15,838 bases of DNA from Acidobacteriaceae bacterium (GCA_030042915.1 JASHYS010000007.1:1-15838); one strand, 5' to 3'. Positions 1 to 8,400 are shown, numbered from the stretch's first letter. Notes: generated from the sequence alone by a model not told the origin. Translations and numbers: made by a program.

Positions 1-1
1 C

Positions 2-604
2 AGCTCGGTGACGGTGGCGGTGGGGGCCTACACGCTCGCGGCCGGCACTGCCGCGAGTATCACGCCTCCCACCACCACAACGACGTCGGCGATCACGGTG
101 ACCGGCAGCGGCGGATATACCGGTACAGTGACCCTGAGCTGCTCGCTGAATTCGGGAGGTCCCGCCAACCAGTCAGGCGACAATCCGACTTGCTCCATCA
201 CCCAAAACCCGTCCGTCTCGCTCAGTACGGGTACGACCGGCGGTACGGCGACGGCCACCGTAACCATCGTCGCAGCGACCTCGTCAGACCTCGTCTATCC
301 CAGGATGGGCAAGGGTAAGGGCTGGCTGGGCGCAGGCACGGGAGCGTTGCTGGCGCTGCTCGTCTTCTTCGGCATCCCGGCGCGGCGCCGTAGCTGGAGG
401 GCCATGGTGGGCATCGTTCTGGTGCTGATCACGCTAGGCACCTTCGCGGCCTGCGGCAGCGGTGGCAGAAGCAGCTCAACCACGATCCCAGGAACCACGG
501 CTGGTACTTATACCTTCACCGTGACACCAACAGGCAGCCCGGCACCCACCTCGGCTGCTTCGACTCAAACCTTCACCGTCACTGTGACCGCCTCAGCGAT
601 CTAG
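2..604 (+). CDS. C-terminal part of a large Ig-like surface or exported protein (5' end outside window)
   Basis: The frame is open from the left edge, so this is the 3' end of a longer gene; the GTG at 8 is only the first internal start-like codon. The visible part (about 200 residues) begins with Thr/Ser/Gly/Val-rich beta strands typical of bacterial Ig-like repeats, including paired cysteines (LSCSL and PTCSI). Two hydrophobic helices follow, at roughly residues 107-124 and 132-147 counted from the GTG. They are joined by a basic turn (PARRRSW) and followed by a Cys-Gly-Ser-Gly stretch. The protein ends in more strands (AGTYTFTVT and TFTVTVTASA). I recall this ending, with a membrane hairpin inserted before the last strands, from large acidobacterial repeat proteins; it suggests anchoring of a long extracytoplasmic protein. 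The function of the missing N-terminal part cannot be judged. The gene ends just before a strong terminator. Confidence 0.75.
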   Translation, partial: SSVTVAVGAYTLAAGTAASITPPTTTTTSAITVTGSGGYTGTVTLSCSLNSGGPANQSGDNPTCSITQNPSVSLSTGTTGGTATATVTIVAATSSDLVYPRMGKGKGWLGAGTGALLALLVFFGIPARRRSWRAMVGIVLVLITLGTFAACGSGGRSSSTTIPGTTAGTYTFTVTPTGSPAPTSAASTQTFTVTVTASAI

Positions 605-630
605 AAACGGGCGGCCTCATTTGAAGAAGA

Positions 631-664
631 AAAAGCCTGGCCCTCGCGCCAGGCTTTTCTTTTT
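631..664. terminator. Bidirectional intrinsic terminator between convergent genes
   Basis: An 11-bp perfect stem (631-641 with 648-658, core GCCTGGC/GCCAGGC) encloses a 6-base loop. An A-rich run (about 624-634) lies on one side and a T-rich run (655-664) on the other, so the structure has a U-tract whichever strand is transcribed. It lies between the plus-strand stop at 604 and the minus-strand stop at 704, and so should terminate both genes. Confidence 0.9.
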
Positions 665-703
665 GGACCGGCGAAACATTTCGCCTGTCTCCGACTGGCT
701 ATT

Positions 704-2314
704 TCACTCAAACCGGTACAGCGTGACCTTCTCGGTGTGCACCTGGTGTGGATCGAAGCGCCAGTACTGGCCCTGGTCGTTCTCGTCACCATTCAAGCGC
801 CGGCCGGGAATCCAGCTGCCACCGTCGAATCGCCCTTCATCCACCGCGCCGATGCCGACGCGCGGGCCGCCGGCCGGATACGGCGAAAACGTTACGCGAA
901 AACCCTTGCCGACACCCAGAAACGCGTCCTTGCCGTCGGCCATGATCAGGCCAAACCCGCTCTCCGCTTCTCCGCCGAAGATGCTGTCGAGGCTCACATG
1001 TAGCGTGTAGCCGTTCATCAGAAAGTCCACGGAGCTCCGCTCGCGATCGAGCAAAAACCCATGCACGTCGCCCGCGCTCTGATGCTCAAGCAGCAGCGGC
1101 GCCACGGCAGCAATCGCCTTGTAACTCTCGGCCAGCGGATCAGTCTCGCCGGCCTCCGAATCAATCCCGAAGGGTGAAAACCCGAATCCCGCCTCCTCGC
1201 CCAGCGCGTAAAACACGTTGGCCGCGCCCGCCGCTCCGCCGCGCGTCTCCGGCATGTAGAGTGGATTCCCGTTGCGATGGTAGCGCCGGCACCACTCCTC
1301 AAAATTCGACGCATACAAATCAGGCGAGTAGAAATCGATGGCGGTCCCCGCGGCCCTCCACACATCCATCACGCGCGGCTGCGAACCTCCGCTCGGGTAC
1401 TCGCCGGGCGGCGTGTTGTCTGACGGCAGCCAGGTGTTTACATACATGGGAATGTCGTATTCGGTTTTGCCGCTTCGCGTCACGGCCTGCATGAAGCTGG
1501 CGTATTGCCACGCCATAAAGATCTCGTCGGCACGTTCGCCCTCGCCGAACACCTCGGTCCATGTCCCCGCCATTTTGGCGCCGTTGGCAACCCACAATTC
1601 GCGCAGATCGGGATGCAGATCGTCACGATGCGCCTTGAGATACGCGGTCAACTGGGCGGGAACCGGGCCGGCGAACAACTTGTTCGCGGCCTCCGAGCGG
1701 TCGCGCGAGCCGCCCAGCACGCCCACTTCGTTCTCAATCTGCATCATCAAGACCGTGTGCTGGCTTTGGTCCACTTCCCTGATGTGATGCATCAGAGCCG
1801 CGAAGGCGCGCGCGTCGGCATCGCGCGTGGCCGCGCAAAGCGGGCTCAGAATCTCCACCTGATTGCCATGAATCACCACGCGCTCGAATCGCCGTGAATC
1901 CTGCTTCACCCAAACCGGCGCGTAGCTCGACATGCCGTTTTTCCACGTTGCCAGCCACAAAAACACGATGCGCTCGTGCGCCTGCCGGGCCTGGTCGATG
2001 AGTCCGTCGACGAGCGTGAAATCGTACTGGCCCTCGGCGGGCTCAATCAGTTCCCAACTGAGCGGGGTCACCACCGAGTTCAGGCCCATCGCGGCCAGCT
2101 TCGGCCAGATCGGCTTCATGTAGTCGAGATTTGACGAAGAGGAGTTGTGCAGTTCGCCCGAAAGCATGAGGAACGGCTGGCCGTCGACGATGAGCTGCGT
2201 GGCCGCGCCGCGCTTTTCAAGGTGCGGAGCCGGGTTGGGCTGCGCGCCCAGAAGCGCCGCTGCACAGCACAGGCAGAACAGAAGATTGAGCAGGTTGCGG
2301 ATGCGGAGGTTCAT
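704..2314 (-). CDS. Secreted GH35 beta-galactosidase, DUF5597 type
   Basis: This 536-residue protein has a signal peptide (hydrophobic residues 8-22, likely cut near AQPNP) followed by a GH35-type TIM barrel. Residues FLMLSGELHNSSSS (48-61) match the family's N-terminal strand. The acid/base glutamate is expected at E196 in QIENEVG and the nucleophile at E356 in MPETRGG; both are present, so the enzyme should be active. Residues from about 395 to the end fit the C-terminal beta domain called DUF5597. The architecture and length resemble Cellvibrio japonicus Bgl35A and the GH35 enzymes of Xanthomonas xyloglucan loci, which remove beta-galactose from xyloglucan side chains. That substrate is an inference; other galactosides are possible. 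No TonB-dependent transporter or other glycosidase lies beside it. The beta-barrel gene 81 bp upstream could share a transcript. The ATG start has no clear Shine-Dalgarno sequence, but a TACACT box lies 10 bases upstream. Confidence 0.85.
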   Translation of the reverse strand: MNLRIRNLLNLLFCLCCAAALLGAQPNPAPHLEKRGAATQLIVDGQPFLMLSGELHNSSSSNLDYMKPIWPKLAAMGLNSVVTPLSWELIEPAEGQYDFTLVDGLIDQARQAHERIVFLWLATWKNGMSSYAPVWVKQDSRRFERVVIHGNQVEILSPLCAATRDADARAFAALMHHIREVDQSQHTVLMMQIENEVGVLGGSRDRSEAANKLFAGPVPAQLTAYLKAHRDDLHPDLRELWVANGAKMAGTWTEVFGEGERADEIFMAWQYASFMQAVTRSGKTEYDIPMYVNTWLPSDNTPPGEYPSGGSQPRVMDVWRAAGTAIDFYSPDLYASNFEEWCRRYHRNGNPLYMPETRGGAAGAANVFYALGEEAGFGFSPFGIDSEAGETDPLAESYKAIAAVAPLLLEHQSAGDVHGFLLDRERSSVDFLMNGYTLHVSLDSIFGGEAESGFGLIMADGKDAFLGVGKGFRVTFSPYPAGGPRVGIGAVDEGRFDGGSWIPGRRLNGDENDQGQYWRFDPHQVHTEKVTLYRFE

Positions 2315-2324
2315 AACGGCAGGA

Positions 2325-2330
2325 AGTGTA
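2325..2330 (-). promoter_or_regulatory. Possible -10 box directly upstream of the GH35 gene
   Basis: The minus strand reads TACACT here, preceded by TGC (an extended -10 form), only 10 bases before the ATG at 2314. A transcript starting the usual distance downstream would have almost no 5' leader, which fits the lack of a ribosome-binding site. No good -35 box is visible at the right distance, so this is weak. Confidence 0.25.
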
Positions 2331-2395
2331 GCACGCGGCCGGTTCGCGCAGACGGAAGAACGCGCCGCGCTCCGCCTGTTCCCCGCTCCCTGCGG

Positions 2396-3001
2396 CTAGA
2401 ACCTGTACACCAGGCCCATGGTCACGCGCGCGTTCCAGGTGCGATGCGATGCATAGCCCAGGTTCGGCGTATTGTTGGGCAGCGAAAACGATGCGCCCAC
2501 GCGATCGCCGGTGAGTTGCACGGCAAAATGGTGGGGCAGGCTATAGGTGAAGCCTCCGCCAAAGCCCCCCGCAAAGGAGATGTTGGGCGTCATGCTTTCG
2601 CCTCCGGTATGCTCTCCGCCCATCTCGCCAAAAATTTCTCCGCTCAGGTTCTCGTAGAGCGTCACGTGGAAGGTGGGCGCAACCATGAATGTATAGGCCG
2701 TCGGGTGGCCCGGACTGGGGTTATTCACACTGCCCGTGCCCACACTGTAGTAGTCGACGGATCCGTTGAGCTGGAAGTATTTGCCCCAATCGCGGCCCAT
2801 CGATATCTTTTCGCCCACCAGGCCGCTGAAGGAATTAGGCACCTGCCTGATACGGGTGTAGGCAACGCCGATATAGCCCTCATATTTATATGCCTGTGCT
2901 CCTTGTTCCGGCGGCGGCGCAGCTTCGGGGTTCAATTGGGCGGCGGCCGGCAGGGCCGCAAATGCCGCAGCCAGAATGCAAAACAAGAACGTCCTCTTCA
3001 A
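2396..3001 (-). CDS. Outer-membrane beta-barrel protein (about 200 residues), function unknown
   Basis: The product is a small exported protein rich in alternating aromatic and polar residues, ending in Val-Tyr-Arg-Phe; a C-terminal Phe is the usual signature of an outer-membrane barrel inserted by BamA. I place the start at a TTG at 3001. An AGGGGAG ribosome-binding site (3010-3016) lies eight bases upstream of it, and the resulting N-terminus (MKRTFLFCILAAAFAALPA) is a clean signal peptide cleaved near AAAQ. A longer reading from another TTG at 3025 is open, but would place the ribosome-binding site inside the gene. After a short Pro/Ala/Glu linker come about eight predicted strands, beginning KYEGYIGVAY. 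It resembles OmpA/OmpW-sized barrels in length but shows no ligand motif. It lies upstream of the GH35 gene on the same strand, so cotranscription is possible. Confidence 0.7.
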   Translation of the reverse strand: MKRTFLFCILAAAFAALPAAAQLNPEAAPPPEQGAQAYKYEGYIGVAYTRIRQVPNSFSGLVGEKISMGRDWGKYFQLNGSVDYYSVGTGSVNNPSPGHPTAYTFMVAPTFHVTLYENLSGEIFGEMGGEHTGGESMTPNISFAGGFGGGFTYSLPHHFAVQLTGDRVGASFSLPNNTPNLGYASHRTWNARVTMGLVYRF

Positions 3002-3149
3002 CTTCAAAACTCCCCTCAAGATCAAGCATATGAGAGCATGCCTGCCCGCTTCCGGAAACGGCTCCGGAACAGGCGCTCTGACTCACTTTCCGCTACCCTT
3101 CTAGACTATCCTTTCCCCCCGGCTTTCACGAAGCCTGCAGCCTGCCAAT

Positions 3150-3173
3150 TTTGCGGCGTACCGGCGCCGCAAA
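3150..3173. repeat. Perfect inverted repeat in the 267-bp intergenic region
   Basis: TTTGCGGCG (3150-3158) pairs perfectly with CGCCGCAAA (3165-3173) around a 6-base loop. It lies between the permease stop and the barrel-protein start, both on the minus strand. There is no strong T-run on either side, so it could be a weak terminator, an mRNA stabilising hairpin or a protein-binding palindrome. Confidence 0.5.
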
Positions 3174-3224
3174 CCAACTCAGGAGGGCTCAAATCGCCGG
3201 CTCAAAAACCACTTCAATTGGGAC

Positions 3225-3251
3225 GCGCGCTCTACGGGAAGGAGAGCGCGC
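3225..3251 (-). terminator. Hairpin just past the permease stop, likely terminator
   Basis: GCGCGCTCT (3225-3233) pairs perfectly with AGAGCGCGC (3243-3251) around a 9-base loop. On the minus strand it begins 17 bases after the permease stop codon, the usual place for a terminator. A short TTTTT run follows, but only about 15 bases beyond the stem, so its efficiency as an intrinsic terminator is uncertain. Confidence 0.5.
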
Positions 3252-3268
3252 CTGGGATGCAAATCAAC

Positions 3269-5149
3269 TCAACCCTCTCCGAGATACCAGGGAATATTGA
3301 TGACAATAATGCGTCGGTTGCCGCGCATCAGCAGCATCACTTTCAATAAGTCGGATCGCCGGTTGTGCAGCATACCCTGCCACCAGCGCTGCACCACCAG
3401 CTCGGGGACAATCACGCACACCTTGCAGGTGGCGCTTTCATGCTCCACGCTCAGCACGTAGTCGAGGATGGGGTAGAGGATATAGCGATAAGGCGATTTG
3501 AGCATCACCAGCTTGGGAACGCATCGGCCGTCTTTCTTGAGCGGCGCAACGATATCTTTTTCCCAAACCTCGGGAAAGGGATCGGGCTCGTCGCTGGTGC
3601 GCACGTGCACGCAGCGAATGTCGCACGACATGGAGAGCGCGAACGAAAGCGCCTTCTCGCTGATGCGGCTCCAGCGATCAACGGGAACGATGACAATGGG
3701 CTCGCCGATCTGGGCGGGGTGGAACGGCCGGTTGAGATCGATTTCGCGGTTCACCCGCACATAGTGGCGATGCACGGCGCGCATAAAGAGGATCATCACC
3801 GCTACCAGGAGCACGGTGATCCAGGCGCCGTCGAGAAACTTGGCCACCAGCACCACCAGCGTGGTGATGCCCGTAGCCACGGCGCCCAATCCGTTGACGA
3901 TCATGCGCACCGGAGCATGGCCTTGCCGCTTCCAGTGCATCACCATGCCCGCCTGCGAAAGCGTGAAGGCCAGAAACGCGCCGATCGCGAACAGCGGAAT
4001 CAGCCGGTCGGTGACACCGCCAAAAAAGATCAACAGCGCCGCGGTGAGCACCACCAGCACGTAAATACCCCATGAATAAAGCAGCCGCCGGCCGCGAATA
4101 AGAAACACGCGCGGCATATAGCCGTCGGTGGCAATGGCGCGCGTCAGCCGCGGAAAGTCGGCGAACGATGTATTTGCGCTCAATGCCAGCACCAGCAGCA
4201 CTGAGGCGATGGTGAGGTAGTAGAACCATCCGTGCCCCATGACGGCGCGCGTCAGCATGGAGAGCACGCTCTCGTAACCGGGAAGGCCGGGATCGGTGGC
4301 GGCAATGCCGTAGGCGCGGCACAGCAGCGCGATGCCCAGCAGCAGAACGGCGAGCAGAGCGATGATGATGGTGAGCGTAGCCCTGGCATTCTTTTGTGTG
4401 GGATCACGAAAGGCCATGACCCCGTTGCTCACCGCTTCAACGCCGGTCATGGCCGTGCAGCCCGACGAGAATACTTTCAGCAGCAGCCACCAGCCGACCA
4501 AGTTCACGGTCGCCGGGGTAAACGCGGGCATGCGCGTCACCGGTATGGGATGGCCTGCCGCGTGGACCGTTTGCCATCCGCCCACGGCGATTACGATGAG
4601 CAACGTTCCCGTGAACAGGTAGGTGGGGATCATGAAGACCACACCGGTATCGTGCACACCGCGCATGTTCACAATGGTGAGAATCACCAGCACCAGAAGG
4701 CACAGCTTGAGCGTGTGCGGCTGCAGGCTGGGCACGGCCGAAATCAGCGCGCCCACCCCCGCCGAGATGCCCACCGAGGCGTTGAGAATGTAGTCGATCA
4801 TCAAAGCGGCCGCGGCCAGCAGTCCCGCTCCCTCGCCCAGGTTCTGGCTGGCCACCGTGTACGAGCCGCCGCCGTGCGGATAGGCCTCGATGGTCTGGCA
4901 ATAACTGAAGTAGACAATGCCCAGCAGGATGACGATGGCCGTGCTTACCGGCACGATGTATTGCACGCCGAGCAGGCCAAGCGGAATCAGGAGCGTGAGG
5001 GCGGCTTCAGGACCGTACGCTGCGGAGCTGAGCGCGTCCAGCCCAAAAACCGGAATCCCGCTCAGCGGGCCAATGTGCTCGGCGCGCTCTTCGCTGGTGG
5101 CCAGAGGCCGGCCGAACAGCAGCCTGAATGCCTGCGTGTAAACACCCAT
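3269..5149 (-). CDS. APC-superfamily permease of the KimA/YdaO type, probable potassium uptake protein
   Basis: This 626-residue protein has about 12 membrane segments (residues about 30-458) and a cytoplasmic C-terminal region (about 460-626). Family motifs include GLDALSSAAYGPE (36-48), YPHGGGSYTVASQNLG (90-105), IDYILNASVGISAG (118-131) and GVEAVSNGV (236-244). They match the group containing Bacillus subtilis KimA (YdaO), a proton-coupled high-affinity K+ importer of about 607 residues. Charged and aromatic membrane residues D38, Y45, D119, Y120 and E238 appear to correspond to residues I recall as functional in KimA. The C-terminal region, with VIVPVDRWS and a WWQGMLHNRR segment, looks like the USP-like cytosolic domain of that family. 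The protein could have a different cation or amino-acid substrate; many relatives are annotated only as APC permease. The start is ATG with a weak ribosome-binding site. No c-di-AMP (ydaO) riboswitch is recognisable upstream. Confidence 0.85.
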   Translation of the reverse strand: MGVYTQAFRLLFGRPLATSEERAEHIGPLSGIPVFGLDALSSAAYGPEAALTLLIPLGLLGVQYIVPVSTAIVILLGIVYFSYCQTIEAYPHGGGSYTVASQNLGEGAGLLAAAALMIDYILNASVGISAGVGALISAVPSLQPHTLKLCLLVLVILTIVNMRGVHDTGVVFMIPTYLFTGTLLIVIAVGGWQTVHAAGHPIPVTRMPAFTPATVNLVGWWLLLKVFSSGCTAMTGVEAVSNGVMAFRDPTQKNARATLTIIIALLAVLLLGIALLCRAYGIAATDPGLPGYESVLSMLTRAVMGHGWFYYLTIASVLLVLALSANTSFADFPRLTRAIATDGYMPRVFLIRGRRLLYSWGIYVLVVLTAALLIFFGGVTDRLIPLFAIGAFLAFTLSQAGMVMHWKRQGHAPVRMIVNGLGAVATGITTLVVLVAKFLDGAWITVLLVAVMILFMRAVHRHYVRVNREIDLNRPFHPAQIGEPIVIVPVDRWSRISEKALSFALSMSCDIRCVHVRTSDEPDPFPEVWEKDIVAPLKKDGRCVPKLVMLKSPYRYILYPILDYVLSVEHESATCKVCVIVPELVVQRWWQGMLHNRRSDLLKVMLLMRGNRRIIVINIPWYLGEG

Positions 5150-5214
5150 GAAGGATTGACCTGCGGCCCTGGAATCAACGCGGGGAAGGCCGTCGATGGA
5201 ATTGTCTCATGTGC

Positions 5215-5299
5215 GTGTCAGGTTCAGGTTTCAGGGGCAGTGTTAGCTTCTAGCTTCTAGCTACTACCTATTGGCTATTGGCTGCCGGCTGCTGGCCCC
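5215..5299. repeat. Degenerate heptanucleotide tandem repeat
   Basis: From 5244 to 5299 there are eight successive 7-base units following roughly TRGCTNY: two identical TAGCTTC units, then TAGCTAC, drifting through TGGCTAT to TGGCTGC and CGGCTGC. Just before it (5218-5237) are about three copies of a second short repeat, TCAGGT(T). The array lies in the divergent region between the permease (minus) and the large exported protein (plus). The unit order shows a gradient of change rather than random divergence. Its role is unknown. Confidence 0.8.
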
Positions 5300-5311
5300 G
5301 GCCATTTCCCA

Positions 5312-5340
5312 TAGACATCGGAAAGCGAACTTGCTACCAT
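5312..5340 (+). promoter_or_regulatory. Candidate sigma-70-type promoter for the large exported protein
   Basis: TAGACA (5312-5317) matches the -35 consensus at five of six bases. It is 17 bases from TACCAT (5335-5340), a four-of-six -10 box preceded by TG at the extended -10 position. The implied leader before the ATG at 5434 is roughly 85-90 bases. Confidence 0.45.
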
Positions 5341-5433
5341 CCAGCCAACATCCTTCCGGACTTTTCCCATTTTTCCCCCGAGCGTCTTCATCGGACCTGT
5401 GCTTCGGCTTCTTGTCTTCCCCGGAGGTTCCGC

Positions 5434-8400
5434 ATGTCACGCTTTGTGCGTTCCCTCGTTCTGGTTGTTTTCTTCGCTGCTGTCGTCATGGCGCCATTGC
5501 CGGCGCGCCCCCAGGTCAGTGTGCAACCCCAGTCAGGCAACATCTCACAACTGCCCTCGTCAACTCAGATCTCAGAGATCTTCAACGTGCAAACTGGTCA
5601 AATCACGACCATGACCCCCGGGCCACCACCGCCCGCCGGCTGGGAATTCATGCAATCTCCGCCGCCGGTCGCCCCAGCGGGTTCATCAGTTTCCTTTCTT
5701 CCCGGCCAAACTCCGGAACTCTATGCCAATCCCGCCAGCGGCCAATCGCAGTGGGTTCTCCCCAGCGCACAGCCGCCAGCCGGCTGGATTGAGCTGAACC
5801 TGGATTTCCCTGCTGTCCCGGCGCCGCCGTCCTCGCTCACCGCGCCTCCAGCCTCATCCACAACTCCAGGCGCCACCACACCAACTACACCGCCGCAATT
5901 TCAAACCACCAAGCAACCTTCGAGCGACTACGGCGCCGGCGGCCACAGCGAGCAGGACACCAACTCGGCCAATGGCGTCCTGGAAGGCCGCGTCTACGAC
6001 CCAAACAACAATCTGCGCGACGATACCACCTACCAATACACGAATTACAACGGCAAGCAATACAAGACCGGCTCGTACCTATGGGATTTCAATCCGAAGG
6101 GCCGTCTCTCGTTCACTCTCGGGTTGAGGTACGATCTGCGCGGCGACCTGGCCTCGTCAGACTTGACGAATTACGGCCTGCACGGCGAGCGCACTTCAGA
6201 GGAGATCACCAACTATCACTCGACCGGTTACGAGATCAGGGATTGGAAGATCGGCACGCACGGCTGGTCGATGCAGTTCAACACTTACAAGCTGCCCACC
6301 ACCACGGGCGCAACCACATTGCCGCAGACGCCGATAACGCCCGGCAACACCAGCATTGGCATTCTGTTTCCGCGCGACTACCATCCCGGCGACACCATCA
6401 CCGGCTCCCTCTGGCCGTCCAGTTACGCCGACAACTTCAAAACGGTGCCGGGCTTGAGCGAATACGACTTCCCGCTCCAGAGCTACAGCCTGCCCGACGG
6501 CGCACCCGAATGGTCCCGCATCAAGATCGGTGTCACGGGTAACGGCTATTTTCCGGTACGGGCCAACGGCACCTTTTCTTTTCACATTCCGCTGAGTTGG
6601 AAGGGTCCGCTCACGCTGCAGGCCCTAGAATCCGATCCGACCCCCAACCTGGGAGCAAGCAGCGCCACGTTACAGATCGGCGATCCCGTAGCCGCACCCA
6701 CATTGCCCAGCAACTACTTTCCTGCGCCGGCGCAAGCCAAGCTCAATTTGCGGACTAAGTACCATTTGCTCGATCTCTGGGACGAAGCCGACTACATGGA
6801 ATATTGGCTCGATGATGAGTACGCGGCGACAAACCCGGATTGGTACACGATATGGGACATGGAGGATTATCTCGACGATCTATACGACGAGATTGACGAT
6901 TTCGAGTCCGCAATTTCTCCTGCTGAGCTTGAGGCCCTGTACAATCCCCTCCATTTGCAGGCAACCAGCTTCAACGACTGGTTCAAGACCCAGCCCAACC
7001 TCACTGCCGGCGACCAGACCGAACTCAAATACTCCGCTCACTGGGCGAATTTCCTCTCGCGCGAAAATGACAATGCCAGTTGGCTCTCCACCTGGAACTC
7101 GCCCACGAGCTTCCAGCCATTCTGGACCAATCCAGTGCTGAACGGCGGAAAGCTCAACGTCATGCGTGGGTCGTTTTTCGGCGATCCCTTCGACACTCAC
7201 ATCCGCATCGGCAACTCGCGCATCACGCCCATCGGCGCCACGCCCAGGGAATGGTACTTCATGCCCCGGCCGGGTCTCAGCTTCGGCCAAGGCAACTACA
7301 CCATCGAAAGCCCGCTCTTTCCTGAGACAACGCTGCCGTTCTTCGATATGGCGCTCACCATGGGGGCTAAAGACCTGAGCCTGCACAAAGGCCAGAAAAC
7401 CACCTACTGGGCGCGCCTCAGCATTTTCAACGGCTCGAGCCCGCTTTTCCCCAGCCTTTTCGACGGGCCGCCTTTGTATGAGACCGACATCATCGGCTCT
7501 TCGGAGCTGAGCGCCGCCCAGCAGGCTGCCCCCACCTCGCGCACCGGATTCATCACGTTCTCGGTCACCAGCGAATCGGCCACCATCGCCATGCAGAACC
7601 AGTACCGCGTCCTGAATGCATCGGGCTTTGTGCCCTTGGGCTATAACGAAATCGATGGCGACATCACCGGCACCGCCGACGGCGGCTACTCAGTCCTCGG
7701 CCAGGGCCGCGCCGAACTCGCTTCCATAGGCGGACTGGGCACGATTCCCGGCTCTTCAGCACCGTCTCAGGGTTACTCCCGCACCAACTGGCTGCCCGCC
7801 TTCAATATCAGTTACAACCCCACTGCGCTCACCAGTTCGCCGCTCATGACCAGCTGCCCAGGCTCCAGCCTCAAGCAATCTTATTCTGATGCGAGCGAAA
7901 GCGGCGGCGCGTTCTCGAGCAGGGCCGTCGAACTCAAGACACCAGCCGGAACGGAAAAAAGCGTTTCAACGGATAGCGCCGGAACCGTCGAGCATCCGGA
8001 GGGAAGTGTCGCGCAGGCAAGCGAAGACGCAAATGGCCAAGCCGTCGATGCAACCAAGCCAGCGGCGTCAAGTGCTGCACCACCCACACCGGCGGCCACG
8101 CCCAGCACGCAGTCGAGCACGCCGACCGTGTCCCCGGCCGCAGCTGCTACGCCAGGCGCGACGACACCCACGGCCCCAGCCACAACGCCGACAACCCCAG
8201 CGCCGGCCGTGACGCCGGCGATTGCCACGCCGGGCACCACAACACCCGCCGCGACCACCGCCACGACCCCCATAGCAATATCTGCCACTGCGGCCAGCGA
8301 TTCCAGTGCGTCAGACTGTCCTGACCCTTCTATCGTCGACCTGTACAACGACGCCGCGGGCGGCTCGAGCTCCGTTCCGGTCGGCAACCCGCCAAGTGCC

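Noticed and set aside
2147..3349. 400-codon plus-strand ORF opposite the GH35 and barrel genes
   Set aside because: It spans the antisense of two well-supported genes and their intergenic region, and its product is Arg/His/Gln-rich without family motifs; it is a GC-driven shadow.
4232..5260. 342-codon plus-strand ORF opposite the permease
   Set aside because: The product is His/Arg/Gly-rich with no domain, and the opposite strand encodes clear KimA-type motifs.
5150..5433. ydaO-type c-di-AMP riboswitch upstream of the permease
   Set aside because: I looked for its conserved GA-rich and GGGG-type blocks on the minus strand and found none.
8041..8313. Repeat array resembling a CRISPR or minisatellite
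   Set aside because: The repetition is only that of Pro/Thr/Ala codons in a protein linker; there are no constant-length repeats with unique spacers.
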